Below, piece after piece: positions 41,991-50,305 of a stretch of 64,000 nucleotides of DNA (positions within the stretch are counted from its first letter, which is position 1; each line of letters starts with the position of its first letter). The position numbers were made by a program, and so were the translations under genes. Source of the stretch: an uncultured Clostridia bacterium. Its GTDB lineage: Bacteria; Bacillota; Clostridia; Christensenellales; Aristaeellaceae. Under the pieces are notes generated by a model. The model saw nothing but the letters and a program-made list of their open reading frames with translations, was not told where the DNA came from and did not search any database. The DNA lies in NCBI GenBank assembly GCA_934636105.1, contig CAKTZR010000004.1, positions 138,943 through 202,942 of the forward strand, in the 5' to 3' direction.

Positions 41991-42019
41991 AGTATATCGC
42001 ATTCATGCGCGGCTGTCAA
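41991..42019 (-). promoter_or_regulatory. tRNA promoter
   Basis: Minus strand: perfect TTGACA (42014-42019), 17-nt spacer, TATACT (41991-41996), about 50 nt before tRNA-Gln and just after the traX stop. Confidence 0.82.
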
Positions 42020-42027
42020 CCCCTTTT

Positions 42028-42792
42028 TCAAAATATTTTTTCCAGAATCAGCAGCACGATCAGGTGCGCCGGGTAAAAGCCGTAGGTCAGCCACTTGGGC
42101 GTCTGGGTTTTATGATGGATCGGCAGGCTGGCGAGCATCACCGCGGGCGTGGCGAACACGCGCATGCCGAACTGAATGCCGAAAATCGGGTAGCCGCGCC
42201 CATCCATCGACCAGGCCAGCATATACGCCGTCGTGGCCGCAAAGCACAGCGCCGGATATTCCGGAAAGAGGTAAAACAGCACCATCAGCCGAATGCCGCT
42301 CACGCCGTAGTCCAAACTGCCCGAAAACCGTTCGCAGAGCACGTAAACCAGCAGCGCCAGCACATATTTCCTCTCCCGAATGCACAGCAGCAGCAAAAGC
42401 CCCATCAGCAGCGAAAGCAGAATGCTCGGCGTTTCCCAGCTCTTTATATAGAAGGTATAGAGCGCGCGGAGCGGATGCTGCGCAAACGGCACGGCGTACA
42501 TCGCGTTGTTGGCATGTCCGAGCGCCACGGCATAAAGCGGCTGGCTGACCAGCGCCAGCGCGCCCACGCGGGCGATATACTGCTGGGGATGTTTGGTCAT
42601 CGCCGCGCCGACGGCAATACCGTAAGCGAACAGAGGGAAAGCGAGCCGCCCGACCAGCCGCATCCACGTCAGCTGGGGAAAGAGCATCTTGCCCGCGTGG
42701 TCGATGAACATGCAGATGCAGGCGATCAGCCGAAGCAGACCGCCGTCCTGATTGGTTTTGATTTGCGTGGGGCGAAGGAAATGGTCGAGCAT
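42028..42792 (-). CDS. TraX-family membrane protein
   Basis: A 254-residue integral membrane protein with about eight helices. It has LRLIACICMFIDHAGKMLFP, the His/Asp block of TraX-like acyltransferase relatives, and GRLAFPLFAYGIAVG next to it. F-plasmid TraX acetylates pilin; chromosomal members in Firmicutes have no known substrate. There is no conjugation gene nearby. The ATG at 42792 lies 8 nt from AAGGAG; the TTG at 42798 is less well placed. Confidence 0.85.
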   Translation of the reverse strand: MLDHFLRPTQIKTNQDGGLLRLIACICMFIDHAGKMLFPQLTWMRLVGRLAFPLFAYGIAVGAAMTKHPQQYIARVGALALVSQPLYAVALGHANNAMYAVPFAQHPLRALYTFYIKSWETPSILLSLLMGLLLLLCIRERKYVLALLVYVLCERFSGSLDYGVSGIRLMVLFYLFPEYPALCFAATTAYMLAWSMDGRGYPIFGIQFGMRVFATPAVMLASLPIHHKTQTPKWLTYGFYPAHLIVLLILEKIF

Positions 42793-42871
42793 GCTCAAGA
42801 CTCCTTATCAAAAACGACGGACGCGCAATGCGCGTCCCTGCAAGATACGCGGGAGTGTTTGCGCCGCTACA

Positions 42872-42900
42872 AAGATAGTCGGTTTTCATCCAAAAGTCAA
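42872..42900 (-). promoter_or_regulatory. Promoter of traX
   Basis: Minus strand TTGACT, 17-nt spacer, TATCTT; moderate match to consensus. Confidence 0.55.
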
Positions 42901-42949
42901 GCGTCCAAATAAAACCGCCTGCTGTAACAAATTCGAAACAGTTTACTGG

Positions 42950-42955
42950 TATACT
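42950..42955 (+). promoter_or_regulatory. Extended -10 of the two-component operon
   Basis: TGGTATACT; no good -35 was seen. It lies about 190 nt before the regulator ATG, giving a long leader with hairpins. Confidence 0.5.
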
Positions 42956-43035
42956 GAAGCTGTTGCGGTTTGAACCCGTTTCAATCGTAGGATGCTTTGC
43001 ATCCTGCTCTGAAACTGCTTTTTATGTGGGAAATA

Positions 43036-43120
43036 TTGGGCTGCCGCCCAAACCTGCCTGAGGGACGAGTCCCTCAGACTCCCTGCCTCGCTTCGCGGCG
43101 GTTTAAAGCGGCGGTTTAAA
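43036..43120. repeat. Palindromic repeat and 13-bp tandem duplication before the two-component operon
   Basis: TTGGGCTGCCGCCCAA (43036-43051), GAGGGACGAGTCCCTC (about 43060-43075) and the CCTCGCTTCGCGG tract match the family seen at 19494. It ends in two exact copies of GCGGCGGTTTAAA (43095-43107, 43108-43120). Confidence 0.65.
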
Positions 43121-43145
43121 GAGGAAAGACAAGAGGAGGAACGGC

Positions 43146-43820
43146 ATGGTTCATGTTCTGGTTGTGGAGGACGACATTCGTCTGAATCAAATCGTCTGTG
43201 CCAGCTTACGGGGCGCAGGCTATGCGGTGCATGGCTGCACGGACGCCGCGCAGGCGTTTGACGTGCTGCACGGCGAAGGCGCGGATATCATCATTTCCGA
43301 TATTATGATGCCCGGCGTGGACGGGTTCGAGTTTGTGGCCGACGTGCGCAGCGTCAACAAACACATTCCGATTCTGCTGATGACGGCGCTGGACGACATG
43401 AGCGCCAAGCGGAAAGGCTTCGGCGCGGGCATTGACGATTACATGGTCAAGCCCATCGATGTGGACGAGCTGCTTCTGCGCATTGAGGCGCTGCTGCGCC
43501 GCGCGCGCATCGAAGCTGAAAAGCGACTGACGGTCGGTTCAACTGTTTTGGATGCGGAAGAACGGAGCGTTTACGTCGGTGAGCAGGAAATCGCGCTGAC
43601 TGTGCGCGAGTTTGACCTGCTTTACAAGCTGCTTTCCTATCCGCGGCGCACGTTTTCCCGCGCGCAGCTGATGGATGAATTCTGGGACGGCGAAACGAGC
43701 GCCAGCCTGCGCGCGGTGGATGTGTATATCACCCGGATCCGTGATAAAATGTCCGTCAGCGACGATTTCAAGATCATGACGGTGCACGGACTGGGGTATA
43801 AGGCGGTGCCGAACGTATGA
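43146..43820 (+). CDS. OmpR-family response regulator
   Basis: A 224-residue regulator. The receiver domain has acidic pair Asp9-Asp10, phospho-acceptor Asp52 in ISDIMMPG, Thr80 and Lys102 in VKPID. The winged-helix domain (about 128-224) includes LTVREFDLLYKLLSYPRRTFSRAQL and VDVYITRIRDKM. It overlaps the kinase gene by ATGA, so the pair is co-translated. The target genes are unknown; DegV follows but has its own spacing. Confidence 0.94.
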   Translation: MVHVLVVEDDIRLNQIVCASLRGAGYAVHGCTDAAQAFDVLHGEGADIIISDIMMPGVDGFEFVADVRSVNKHIPILLMTALDDMSAKRKGFGAGIDDYMVKPIDVDELLLRIEALLRRARIEAEKRLTVGSTVLDAEERSVYVGEQEIALTVREFDLLYKLLSYPRRTFSRAQLMDEFWDGETSASLRAVDVYITRIRDKMSVSDDFKIMTVHGLGYKAVPNV

Positions 43821-44917
43821 ACAGACTTCGGTCGGTTATTGAAAAACGCCGCGCACAGGAGGATCCGCGCGTGCGTCGGCGGCTGTTTTCGTGGCGCATG
43901 TTCGTCATCATCCTGCTGGTCGTCAGCGTGTTGAGCGCGGGCAACGTGCTTGCGCTGGAAAAGCTGCTGAAAATGCAGGTGTTCAGCGTTGTGGCGAGCA
44001 TGGGCGTGGGCTCATACTGGGTGGCGATGGCGTTTCTGGCGGCAATCGTGCTGCATCTGTATACCTGCCGCCGGTTTGACAGGCCGATGCGCGCCTTGAG
44101 CCGGGCCATGCGGCAGGTGACGGAGGGCGATTTCTCCGTCCGCGTCACGCCGTTTCACAGCAAAAACAAGTTTGATTACATGGATATCATGTTCGAGGAT
44201 TTCAATCGCATGGCGCAGGAGCTGGGCAGCACGGAGACGATGAAAAACGACTTCATCGCCAACGTGTCCCACGAAATCCGCACGCCGCTGACCGTCATGA
44301 ACAGCTATGCTTCGGCGCTGGCGCGCGGCGGCCTGAGCGAAGCGGAGCAGCGGGAGTATGCCGCGACGATTGCCGCCGCCAGCGAGAGCCTGAGCACAAT
44401 GGTTTCCAACATTCTGAGGCTCAACAAGCTGGAAAATCAGGAGATCACGCCCAATGCCGCGCCGTATGACCTGACCCGCCAGCTCTGCGACTGCGCCCTC
44501 GCGCACGAAGCCCGCTGGGAAGCGAAGCACATCGATTTTGACGCGCAGCTTGAGGAGCGCGTGATGGTGCTTGCGGATGAAACGATGATGGAAATCGTGT
44601 TCAACAACCTGATTTCAAACGCCATCAAGTTCACCGAACCGGGCGGGCGCATCGTTCTGCGGCAGGTGAGGGATGGCAGTGACGTGGTTGTGACCGTTTC
44701 GGATACCGGCTGCGGCATGGACGAAGCGACGATCAGCCGCATCTTCGATAAGTTTTATCAGGGGGATACCTCCCACAGCCGGGAGGGCAACGGGCTAGGC
44801 CTTGCGCTCGTGCGGCGCGTGCTGGAAATCTCCGGCGGTACAATCAGCGTAACCAGCGCGCCGGGCGAGGGCTCGGAATTTACCGTCCGCCTGCCGCGCA
44901 TGGCCGAAGCGGCATAA
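43817..44917 (+). CDS. Sensor histidine kinase
   Basis: A 366-residue membrane kinase with helices at about 31-50 and 70-90, only a short loop between them, a HAMP domain (about 92-140), and the phospho-acceptor His152 in NVSHEIRTPLTVM. The ATPase domain has NNLISNAIKFT (N box), DTGCGMDEATISRIFDKFYQGD split as G1 and F boxes, and GNGLGLALVRRVLE (G2). The near absence of an extracellular domain suggests it senses the membrane or a partner transporter. It works with the regulator just upstream. Confidence 0.94.
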   Translation: MNRLRSVIEKRRAQEDPRVRRRLFSWRMFVIILLVVSVLSAGNVLALEKLLKMQVFSVVASMGVGSYWVAMAFLAAIVLHLYTCRRFDRPMRALSRAMRQVTEGDFSVRVTPFHSKNKFDYMDIMFEDFNRMAQELGSTETMKNDFIANVSHEIRTPLTVMNSYASALARGGLSEAEQREYAATIAAASESLSTMVSNILRLNKLENQEITPNAAPYDLTRQLCDCALAHEARWEAKHIDFDAQLEERVMVLADETMMEIVFNNLISNAIKFTEPGGRIVLRQVRDGSDVVVTVSDTGCGMDEATISRIFDKFYQGDTSHSREGNGLGLALVRRVLEISGGTISVTSAPGEGSEFTVRLPRMAEAA

Positions 44918-45049
44918 AGCTTTAAAAAAACAGTTGGATTCACATTTCAGCAACATTTCGCCAACGCTTTTGCAACGCGGGGGCGCTATACTGGGAAACA
45001 CTTGCGGCGGTTGTGTCGCTTGATGTGAAAAAAAGAGGTGTTCTCCCCA

Positions 45050-45901
45050 GTGAGCAAAATCATCCTGATGGCCGAATCCGGCAGCGATATCACGCCCGAA
45101 CTGGCGAAGGAAAACGGCATTGTGATCGTGCCGATGCACGTCTCCTTTGGCGGCGAAACGCGCGACGACGGCGCGTTCCCCACGACGGAGATGTTTGATT
45201 TTTATAAAAAACATCGCGAACTGCCGCGCACCAGCGGCTGCACGCCGCACGATTTCGAAGCGACGTTTGAGCGGCTGGATCGTGAGCTCCCCGGCGCGTC
45301 GATTCTCTATCTGGCGTATTCCGCCAGCACGACGTGCTCCATGCAGAGCGCGCTGATTGCGGGCGAGGGCCGCGAAAACTTCGTCGCCATCGATACCAAG
45401 AGCGTTGCGGCGGGGCAGGCGGCCGTCGTGCTGACCACGGCGCGCTATCTGCGTGAGCATCCGGAGGCGACGCTCGACGAGACGGCAGATTATGTGCGCG
45501 GCCTGATTGCGAAAATCCGCATGGGCTTCATTCCCGGCGACCTGGACTATCTGCGCGCGGGCGGACGCGTGAGCAACGCGGCGTATCTCGGCGCGAAGAT
45601 TCTCGGCCTGCATCCGCTGATTGAGATTCAGGACGGCAAGCTGCTTTCGACGAAGAAATACCGCGGGTCGATGGATCGCGTCGTCCTCCAGATGGCGAAG
45701 GAATTTCCGGCCGCGCAGACGCTTGAAACCGACGCGCTTTGGCTGATTTATGGCGCGGGCTTGAGCGAAAAGGTCATGCGCGAGGTCGAGGACATTCTCC
45801 GTGAGCAGGGCTACGCCGCTATCCGCTGGGTGGAGACGGGCTGCGTCATCGCGGCGCACAGCGGCCCCGGCTCGTTCGGCATTGTGGGATTTGCTAAATA
45901 A
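45050..45901 (+). CDS. DegV-family fatty-acid-binding protein
   Basis: A 283-residue FakB-type protein, which holds a fatty acid for phosphorylation by the kinase FakA in Firmicutes. The N-terminal ligand domain has ILMAESGSDITPELAKENGI and RTSGCTPHDF; the second domain has YSASTTCSMQSA and LDYLRAGGRVSNAAYLGAKI. The start is taken as GTG 45050 (AGAGGTG at 8-9 nt); GTG 45038 falls inside the ribosome site. No fakA is in the window. Confidence 0.92.
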   Translation: MSKIILMAESGSDITPELAKENGIVIVPMHVSFGGETRDDGAFPTTEMFDFYKKHRELPRTSGCTPHDFEATFERLDRELPGASILYLAYSASTTCSMQSALIAGEGRENFVAIDTKSVAAGQAAVVLTTARYLREHPEATLDETADYVRGLIAKIRMGFIPGDLDYLRAGGRVSNAAYLGAKILGLHPLIEIQDGKLLSTKKYRGSMDRVVLQMAKEFPAAQTLETDALWLIYGAGLSEKVMREVEDILREQGYAAIRWVETGCVIAAHSGPGSFGIVGFAK

Positions 45902-45913
45902 GCAGAGCGTATG

Positions 45914-45959
45914 AAAAAAGCTGTTCTTCCCTTCGAAATGAAGGGGAGAGCAGCTTTTT
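45914..45959. terminator. Bidirectional terminator between degV and yitT
   Basis: AAAAAAGCTGTTCTTCCCTTC pairs with its near-inverse ending CAGCTTTTT across a short loop; it serves both convergent genes. Confidence 0.85.
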
Positions 45960-45978
45960 GTCGATTATTCGAGATGTT

Positions 45979-46851
45979 TTAGCTCGCCAAAAATCCCTTG
46001 CCGACAATCTCTGTCGAAGCGGTGATGACCATGAACGCGTGCGGATCGTTCGCGTGGATGAAGCGGCGAAGCGCCAGCGCCTGCGCGCGGGTCAGCACGG
46101 TGATAATCATCGTCTTGCGCTCGTGGTGGAACGCGCCGTAAACATCCTCAAGCGTTGCGCCGCGATGCAGATTGACGGTGATGAAATCGACGATCGGTTC
46201 GGGGTTCGTCGTGATGATCTGGAAGCACTTCTTCATGCGGAAGCTGTCCGTCACATAGTCGACCAGCACGGACTTCATCAGCAGACCGAGAATACAGAAC
46301 AGGCCGGACTGAATGCCAAAGCAGAACAGCGCCGCCACGGTGATGAGCGCGTCGGCGGCCATCAGCGCCATGCCGATGTTCATGCTCGTGTATTTGCGCA
46401 CGATCATCGCGATGATATCCGTGCCGCCGCTGGAAGCATCCAGATGAAACAGGATCGCCGAACCGATGGCCGGCAGCAGCACCGCGAAGCAAAGCTCCAG
46501 CAGCGGCTGATTGGTCAGCGGGTGATCCATCGGCCAGAAACGCTCCATCACGTTGACGGCCAGCGACAGCACAACCGAACAATAGACCGTGCTGAACGCA
46601 AAATTGCGCCCCAGAAAGATGAAGCCGACCACGAGCAGCGCCATGTTGATGATGAAGACGAACGCGCTCGGCGTGAGCACCGGGGAGGGGAAGACGCGGC
46701 CCAGAATCAGCGACAGGCCGCTGACGCCTCCGGTGGAAAAGTTATTCGGAAATTTGAAAAAGTAAACGCCGACGGCGGTGAGCAGCACGCCGAAGGTTAA
46801 CAGAATATAACGCTCAACCTGACTCATGGGTTTGGCCGCAGTGGTTTTCAT
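45979..46851 (-). CDS. YitT-family membrane protein, copy 1
   Basis: A 290-residue protein with five to six N-terminal helices (LLTFGVLLTAVGVYFF, STGGVSGLSLILGRVF) and a DUF2179 C-terminal domain (about 215-290, IITTNPEPIVDFITVNLHRGATLEDVYGAF). Function is unknown in the family. A second copy is at 59598. The ATG at 46851 lies 11 nt from AAAGGA, while 46860 is too close to it. Confidence 0.9.
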   Translation of the reverse strand: MKTTAAKPMSQVERYILLTFGVLLTAVGVYFFKFPNNFSTGGVSGLSLILGRVFPSPVLTPSAFVFIINMALLVVGFIFLGRNFAFSTVYCSVVLSLAVNVMERFWPMDHPLTNQPLLELCFAVLLPAIGSAILFHLDASSGGTDIIAMIVRKYTSMNIGMALMAADALITVAALFCFGIQSGLFCILGLLMKSVLVDYVTDSFRMKKCFQIITTNPEPIVDFITVNLHRGATLEDVYGAFHHERKTMIITVLTRAQALALRRFIHANDPHAFMVITASTEIVGKGFLAS

Positions 46852-46907
46852 GGGAGACATGTTCCTTTCTCTTGACCGCGAGAAAAGCGGGATTAAGTGT
46901 GTTCTTT

Positions 46908-46936
46908 ATTATAACGCTGCGCGCAAAGAATGTCGA
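46908..46936 (-). promoter_or_regulatory. Promoter of yitT copy 1
   Basis: Minus strand: TCGACA (46931-46936), 17-nt spacer, perfect TATAAT (46908-46913). Confidence 0.68.
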
Positions 46937-46996
46937 GAGAAAAATGAAAAGCGGAAAAAATGCACAGAAAACACGCAAAAAAAAGAGCATGCAATC

Positions 46997-47026
46997 TTTA
47001 CAAAAGAAGGTCGTGTGTTGTATAAT
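46997..47026 (+). promoter_or_regulatory. Promoter of the Cys/His-repeat protein gene
   Basis: TTTACA (46997-47002), 18-nt spacer, perfect TATAAT (47021-47026), followed by AAGGAG before the start codon. The 46930-47000 stretch is unusually A-rich, possibly an UP element. Confidence 0.75.
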
Positions 47027-47079
47027 GAACTGTGCATTTTTTCCAGATGTGGGTTTTGGTGGAAGGAGAGGAAGACGTG

Positions 47080-50000
47080 ATGCACGAAAAATTCAAAAGG
47101 GCAGCGAGCTGGATGCTGACCGCCGCTATGCTGGTCAGCAATGGGGGTGCCATCCACGCGCTTGCCGAGGCCACGCCGACGGAGGCCGCGCGGGAGGTTC
47201 AGCTTGAGCCTGCCGTGGGCCATGAGGACGCTGTATCCGGCATGAAGAAGGAGCAGACACTTTTTACCGCGAACGACGAGAGCGACGTTTCAACAAAACA
47301 GACCGATGGTCTGGAAAGAAACGCGCCTGCGGAGGACGAAGGCGGCGAGGACGATGGGACTTGCAAGCATGTTTTTGAGAACGGCGAGTGCAAGCTTTGC
47401 GGCTATGCCTGCCCGCATGAAAACAAAATTTACGGCGATGAAGTGGAAGGTTCGTTTTCAAACTGGATCTACTTTGGCGATGAAAATCACATGCGGACGG
47501 TGAACGTTTATCAAACGTGGACGTGTGCGGATTGCGGTGAAAAGGACCAGATACTTGTTGCGGCGGATCAACAGCGGTTTGAAGCGCATGATTTTGTGCC
47601 GTATGATGATTTAAGCTATATTTGTACAGCTTGCGACGGTCGTCACTATCATGATTACAGCAATGGCCCGTCTTGCAGCACTTGCGGCTATGCTTGCCCG
47701 CATACAAACAGGACAACAAATATAGTCAGCGGGGATGATGAAGACAGCTACGTTTCCATTGATGACAAAGAACATCAGTACGACTATATCACGTATGAAG
47801 TGTGGCAGTGCGCTGCGTGCTTGCAGATCGGCCGCGGAGCAGTGCTCAATGTTCAGACGGAAAAAGTAAATCACCAGTATGACGAAAATGGGCTCTGCAA
47901 GATCTGCGGACATCAAAATGCCTGCCAGCATAAAAATTCGTATGAACAGCGTGAAATCCGTCAGACCTCGGATTGGAAGGACGACGGCAACGGCCGCACG
48001 CATTCCTGCGAAGCAACGGAATACCTCAACTGGTACTGCGATGACTGCCGCCAGTCTAAATCCACGGAAATTGGCAAGACCACGAAGACCGCGGTGCATC
48101 ACACGGACGGCATGAATGATGACGTTTGCGGCGTTTGCTACGCGCCGATAGAATGTCCGCATTCGCAGCTGTCTGACGTGAGTGAATACGTCACCTGCTC
48201 GGATTGGAAGGACGATGGCAACGGCCAGACGCATTCCGGCCTGGGAACACGTCGGCGCGGCGGCTGGTGTACGCGGTGCGGCGTTTATGTTATCAAGGTG
48301 CTGGAGGAGAACGTGCCGGTTACGGAGGAGCATCGCTCCTACGACGGAACGACCTGCGCGCAGTGCGGCGCGGCCATTGCGTGCAGCCATGACAAGACCT
48401 ACGAGCGCATTCTGTATCAGGGCGACCAAACGGCCAAGGATAATGGCGACGGCACGCACACCGTGTATCAGGACATGTATAAGGAGACGGTCTGCGAGAC
48501 GTGCGGCTATCAAAAATATGAGAAAATGGATGAAACCGCGACACGCGTGGAAAAGCATCCGTATTTGACGTGCCCGAACTGCGGCGCGGAGGCCAAGGCG
48601 AATTGTGAGCATGCTCATACCCAAATTGCGTCCCGAACGGTTTCGGAAGATATGAAGCCGGATGCAAACGGCAAAACGCATTCCGGCACGCAGACGATAT
48701 GGATTCAGGAATATTGTCAGGATTGTCTCGAATTGGTGCGCACGGTTCAGAAGATGACCGCCGACGTCTGCGAGCCGCATGAAATCGACAAGCAGCTCGG
48801 CTACTGTCGGGTCTGCGGCTATATCGTGCCGGATGAGGCCCTGTGCAGGCACGAGCAGACCTATACGGAATACGAGGAATACAAAACGGATGTTGCTCAA
48901 AATGAAAAGGAGCACAGCTATCGGTCGGCCCTGCGCAAGGTGACGTATTGCAAGCAGTGCGGCGTGGTTCTGACCGATGAGGATGCGGCGAAATCTGATT
49001 TGATCACCGAAGCGCACGAGTTTGATGGAACGGGTCTTTGCTGGTGCGGCTATCGAAGGAATAACCAGCAGACGCTCTGCAAGCATGAGCATAAGCGATC
49101 TTGGACGGCGGCCCGGCAGACGGTGAAGTTTGTCAACGTGGATGACACGCAGCACACTGTCGAGCAGATTCTGGTGGATTACACGTATTGCGACGACTGC
49201 GATGAGATGCTGGAGGCCGGCAACATGCGCCGGGAGACCGTGACGGAAAAGCACGCCTATCTCCTGCCGAAGGTGGGCGAATGCTACATCTGCGGCCATG
49301 TCAATGCCTGCCGGCACCCGAACACGGTAACCTCCACGGAATACGTCAGCATGACCCATATCCGCGCGATCAATGACAGGCAGCACAGCTATACGGCTTA
49401 CGGCGAGCTTGAAACCGCGTATTGCCCAGACTGCGAAACGGTTGTGAGCGAGAAGCTTGTGGATTCCACGGTGAAGCAGATCACCGAGGCGCACTGGCCG
49501 GATGAGGATGGAACGACCTGCCTGCTGTGCGGCGCGGCGATTGCGGCCGAAACGCCTACGCCGAAGCCGACCGAAGCGCCTACGCCTGAACCGACCGCAC
49601 AGCCCTCCGAGGATACGTCCTCCAGCAGCGGCGGAAGCAGCAACAGGGGCAACAGCAGCAATTCCGGCGACACGGATTTCGTGCCTACGCCCGAACCGAC
49701 CGCCGCGCCCGTTGCGGAGGCCAGCGAGGAGATGAACGCGACCTTCAACGCGCTGGATGAAATCGAGCAGGAAATCCAGCAGGCTGCAAGCGTGGAGATC
49801 GAGATTGTCGGCATGGAAGAAATCATGCCGGTCGAAACGGTTGTCCGCGTGCAGCAGCTTTCCGTCAAGGAGCAGCTGCTGATGACGCTGACGGCGGCGG
49901 ATTGCGGCTCTGTCGCGCAGTCTATCGTCGATTCGATGAACCTGACGCTGACGGAGGACGCGAAGACGCTGTTCGGCGAGCTGAACGCCACCCCTGTGGA

Positions 50001-50229
50001 GGAGCAGAAGATCAGCGAGGTTCGCCAGCGGATGACCGAGCTGTTCCCGGTGCATGTGATTGTGCGCGACAACGTGTATTATCACGTACATGTGATGACG
50101 GTCAACATCACGGTGGACGGCGTGAAGACGACGTATTACTTCGGCCTGCGTCTGGACGAGTTCGGCCTGTGGCAGATGGTCGAGCTGACGAGCGACGAGG
50201 CCAGTGAGAATACGCTGCTCAAAAAATAA
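47080..50229 (+). CDS. Secreted protein with nine Cys/His modules and a Pro/Thr linker
   Basis: I do not recognise a named family. The 1049 residues have a signal peptide (about 1-30, ending IHALAEA), an acidic segment (31-94), a half-module at 95, then nine tandem modules starting at Cys111, 206, 282, 359, 435, 509, 589, 667 and 744. Each is about 74-95 residues with the pattern C-x-H ... H ... C-x2-C ... H ... C-x2-C-G: five Cys and three His, enough for two tetrahedral metal sites. Modules share K-D-D-G-N-G-x-T-H-S and W/Y-C-x-x-C. A linker rich in PTPEPT and Ser/Gly (825-882) leads to a C-terminal domain (883-1049) with E-x-x-M-P-V-E-T and V-Y-Y-H-V-H. Module seven has CxC instead of the last CxxC. 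GTG 47077 is an alternative start. No LPxTG or S-layer anchor was seen. Confidence 0.85.
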   Translation: MHEKFKRAASWMLTAAMLVSNGGAIHALAEATPTEAAREVQLEPAVGHEDAVSGMKKEQTLFTANDESDVSTKQTDGLERNAPAEDEGGEDDGTCKHVFENGECKLCGYACPHENKIYGDEVEGSFSNWIYFGDENHMRTVNVYQTWTCADCGEKDQILVAADQQRFEAHDFVPYDDLSYICTACDGRHYHDYSNGPSCSTCGYACPHTNRTTNIVSGDDEDSYVSIDDKEHQYDYITYEVWQCAACLQIGRGAVLNVQTEKVNHQYDENGLCKICGHQNACQHKNSYEQREIRQTSDWKDDGNGRTHSCEATEYLNWYCDDCRQSKSTEIGKTTKTAVHHTDGMNDDVCGVCYAPIECPHSQLSDVSEYVTCSDWKDDGNGQTHSGLGTRRRGGWCTRCGVYVIKVLEENVPVTEEHRSYDGTTCAQCGAAIACSHDKTYERILYQGDQTAKDNGDGTHTVYQDMYKETVCETCGYQKYEKMDETATRVEKHPYLTCPNCGAEAKANCEHAHTQIASRTVSEDMKPDANGKTHSGTQTIWIQEYCQDCLELVRTVQKMTADVCEPHEIDKQLGYCRVCGYIVPDEALCRHEQTYTEYEEYKTDVAQNEKEHSYRSALRKVTYCKQCGVVLTDEDAAKSDLITEAHEFDGTGLCWCGYRRNNQQTLCKHEHKRSWTAARQTVKFVNVDDTQHTVEQILVDYTYCDDCDEMLEAGNMRRETVTEKHAYLLPKVGECYICGHVNACRHPNTVTSTEYVSMTHIRAINDRQHSYTAYGELETAYCPDCETVVSEKLVDSTVKQITEAHWPDEDGTTCLLCGAAIAAETPTPKPTEAPTPEPTAQPSEDTSSSSGGSSNRGNSSNSGDTDFVPTPEPTAAPVAEASEEMNATFNALDEIEQEIQQAASVEIEIVGMEEIMPVETVVRVQQLSVKEQLLMTLTAADCGSVAQSIVDSMNLTLTEDAKTLFGELNATPVEEQKISEVRQRMTELFPVHVIVRDNVYYHVHVMTVNITVDGVKTTYYFGLRLDEFGLWQMVELTSDEASENTLLKK

Positions 50230-50238
50230 ATCCATAAG

Positions 50239-50292
50239 AAAAAGCAGGCGCTTTCCTGCCGCTCACGCGGGGAAGCACCTGCTTTCTTTTTT
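50239..50292. terminator. Bidirectional terminator after the repeat protein
   Basis: AAAAGCAGGCGCTTTCC pairs with GGGGAAGCACCTGCTTT (G-U allowed) and is followed by T-run; it also ends mtnN from the other side. Confidence 0.8.
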
Positions 50293-50305
50293 GGAAATTG
50301 ATGAA

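Larger units (their letters stand above)
42793..43145. other. Intergenic region with divergent promoters, attenuator-like hairpin and repeats
   Basis: 353 bases without a gene. Leftward: the traX promoter (minus strand TTGACT 42895-42900, spacer 17, TATCTT 42872-42877) and a hairpin GGACGCGC-AAT-GCGCGTCC (42819-42837) followed on the minus strand by a T-run, which could attenuate traX. Rightward: TATACT (42950-42955) with upstream TG, then a nested inverted repeat GTTTCA...AGGATGC-TTT-GCATCCT...TGAAAC (42978-43015). A palindromic repeat follows at 43036-43098. Confidence 0.6.

Noticed and set aside
41721..42002. Open frame across the two tRNA genes
   Set aside because: The tRNA cloverleafs with encoded CCA explain the sequence fully.
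48000..49550. Cys/His modules as an intracellular zinc-finger DNA-binding protein
   Set aside because: The protein has a signal peptide and a Pro/Thr stalk, and lacks the basic residues expected in DNA-binding fingers.
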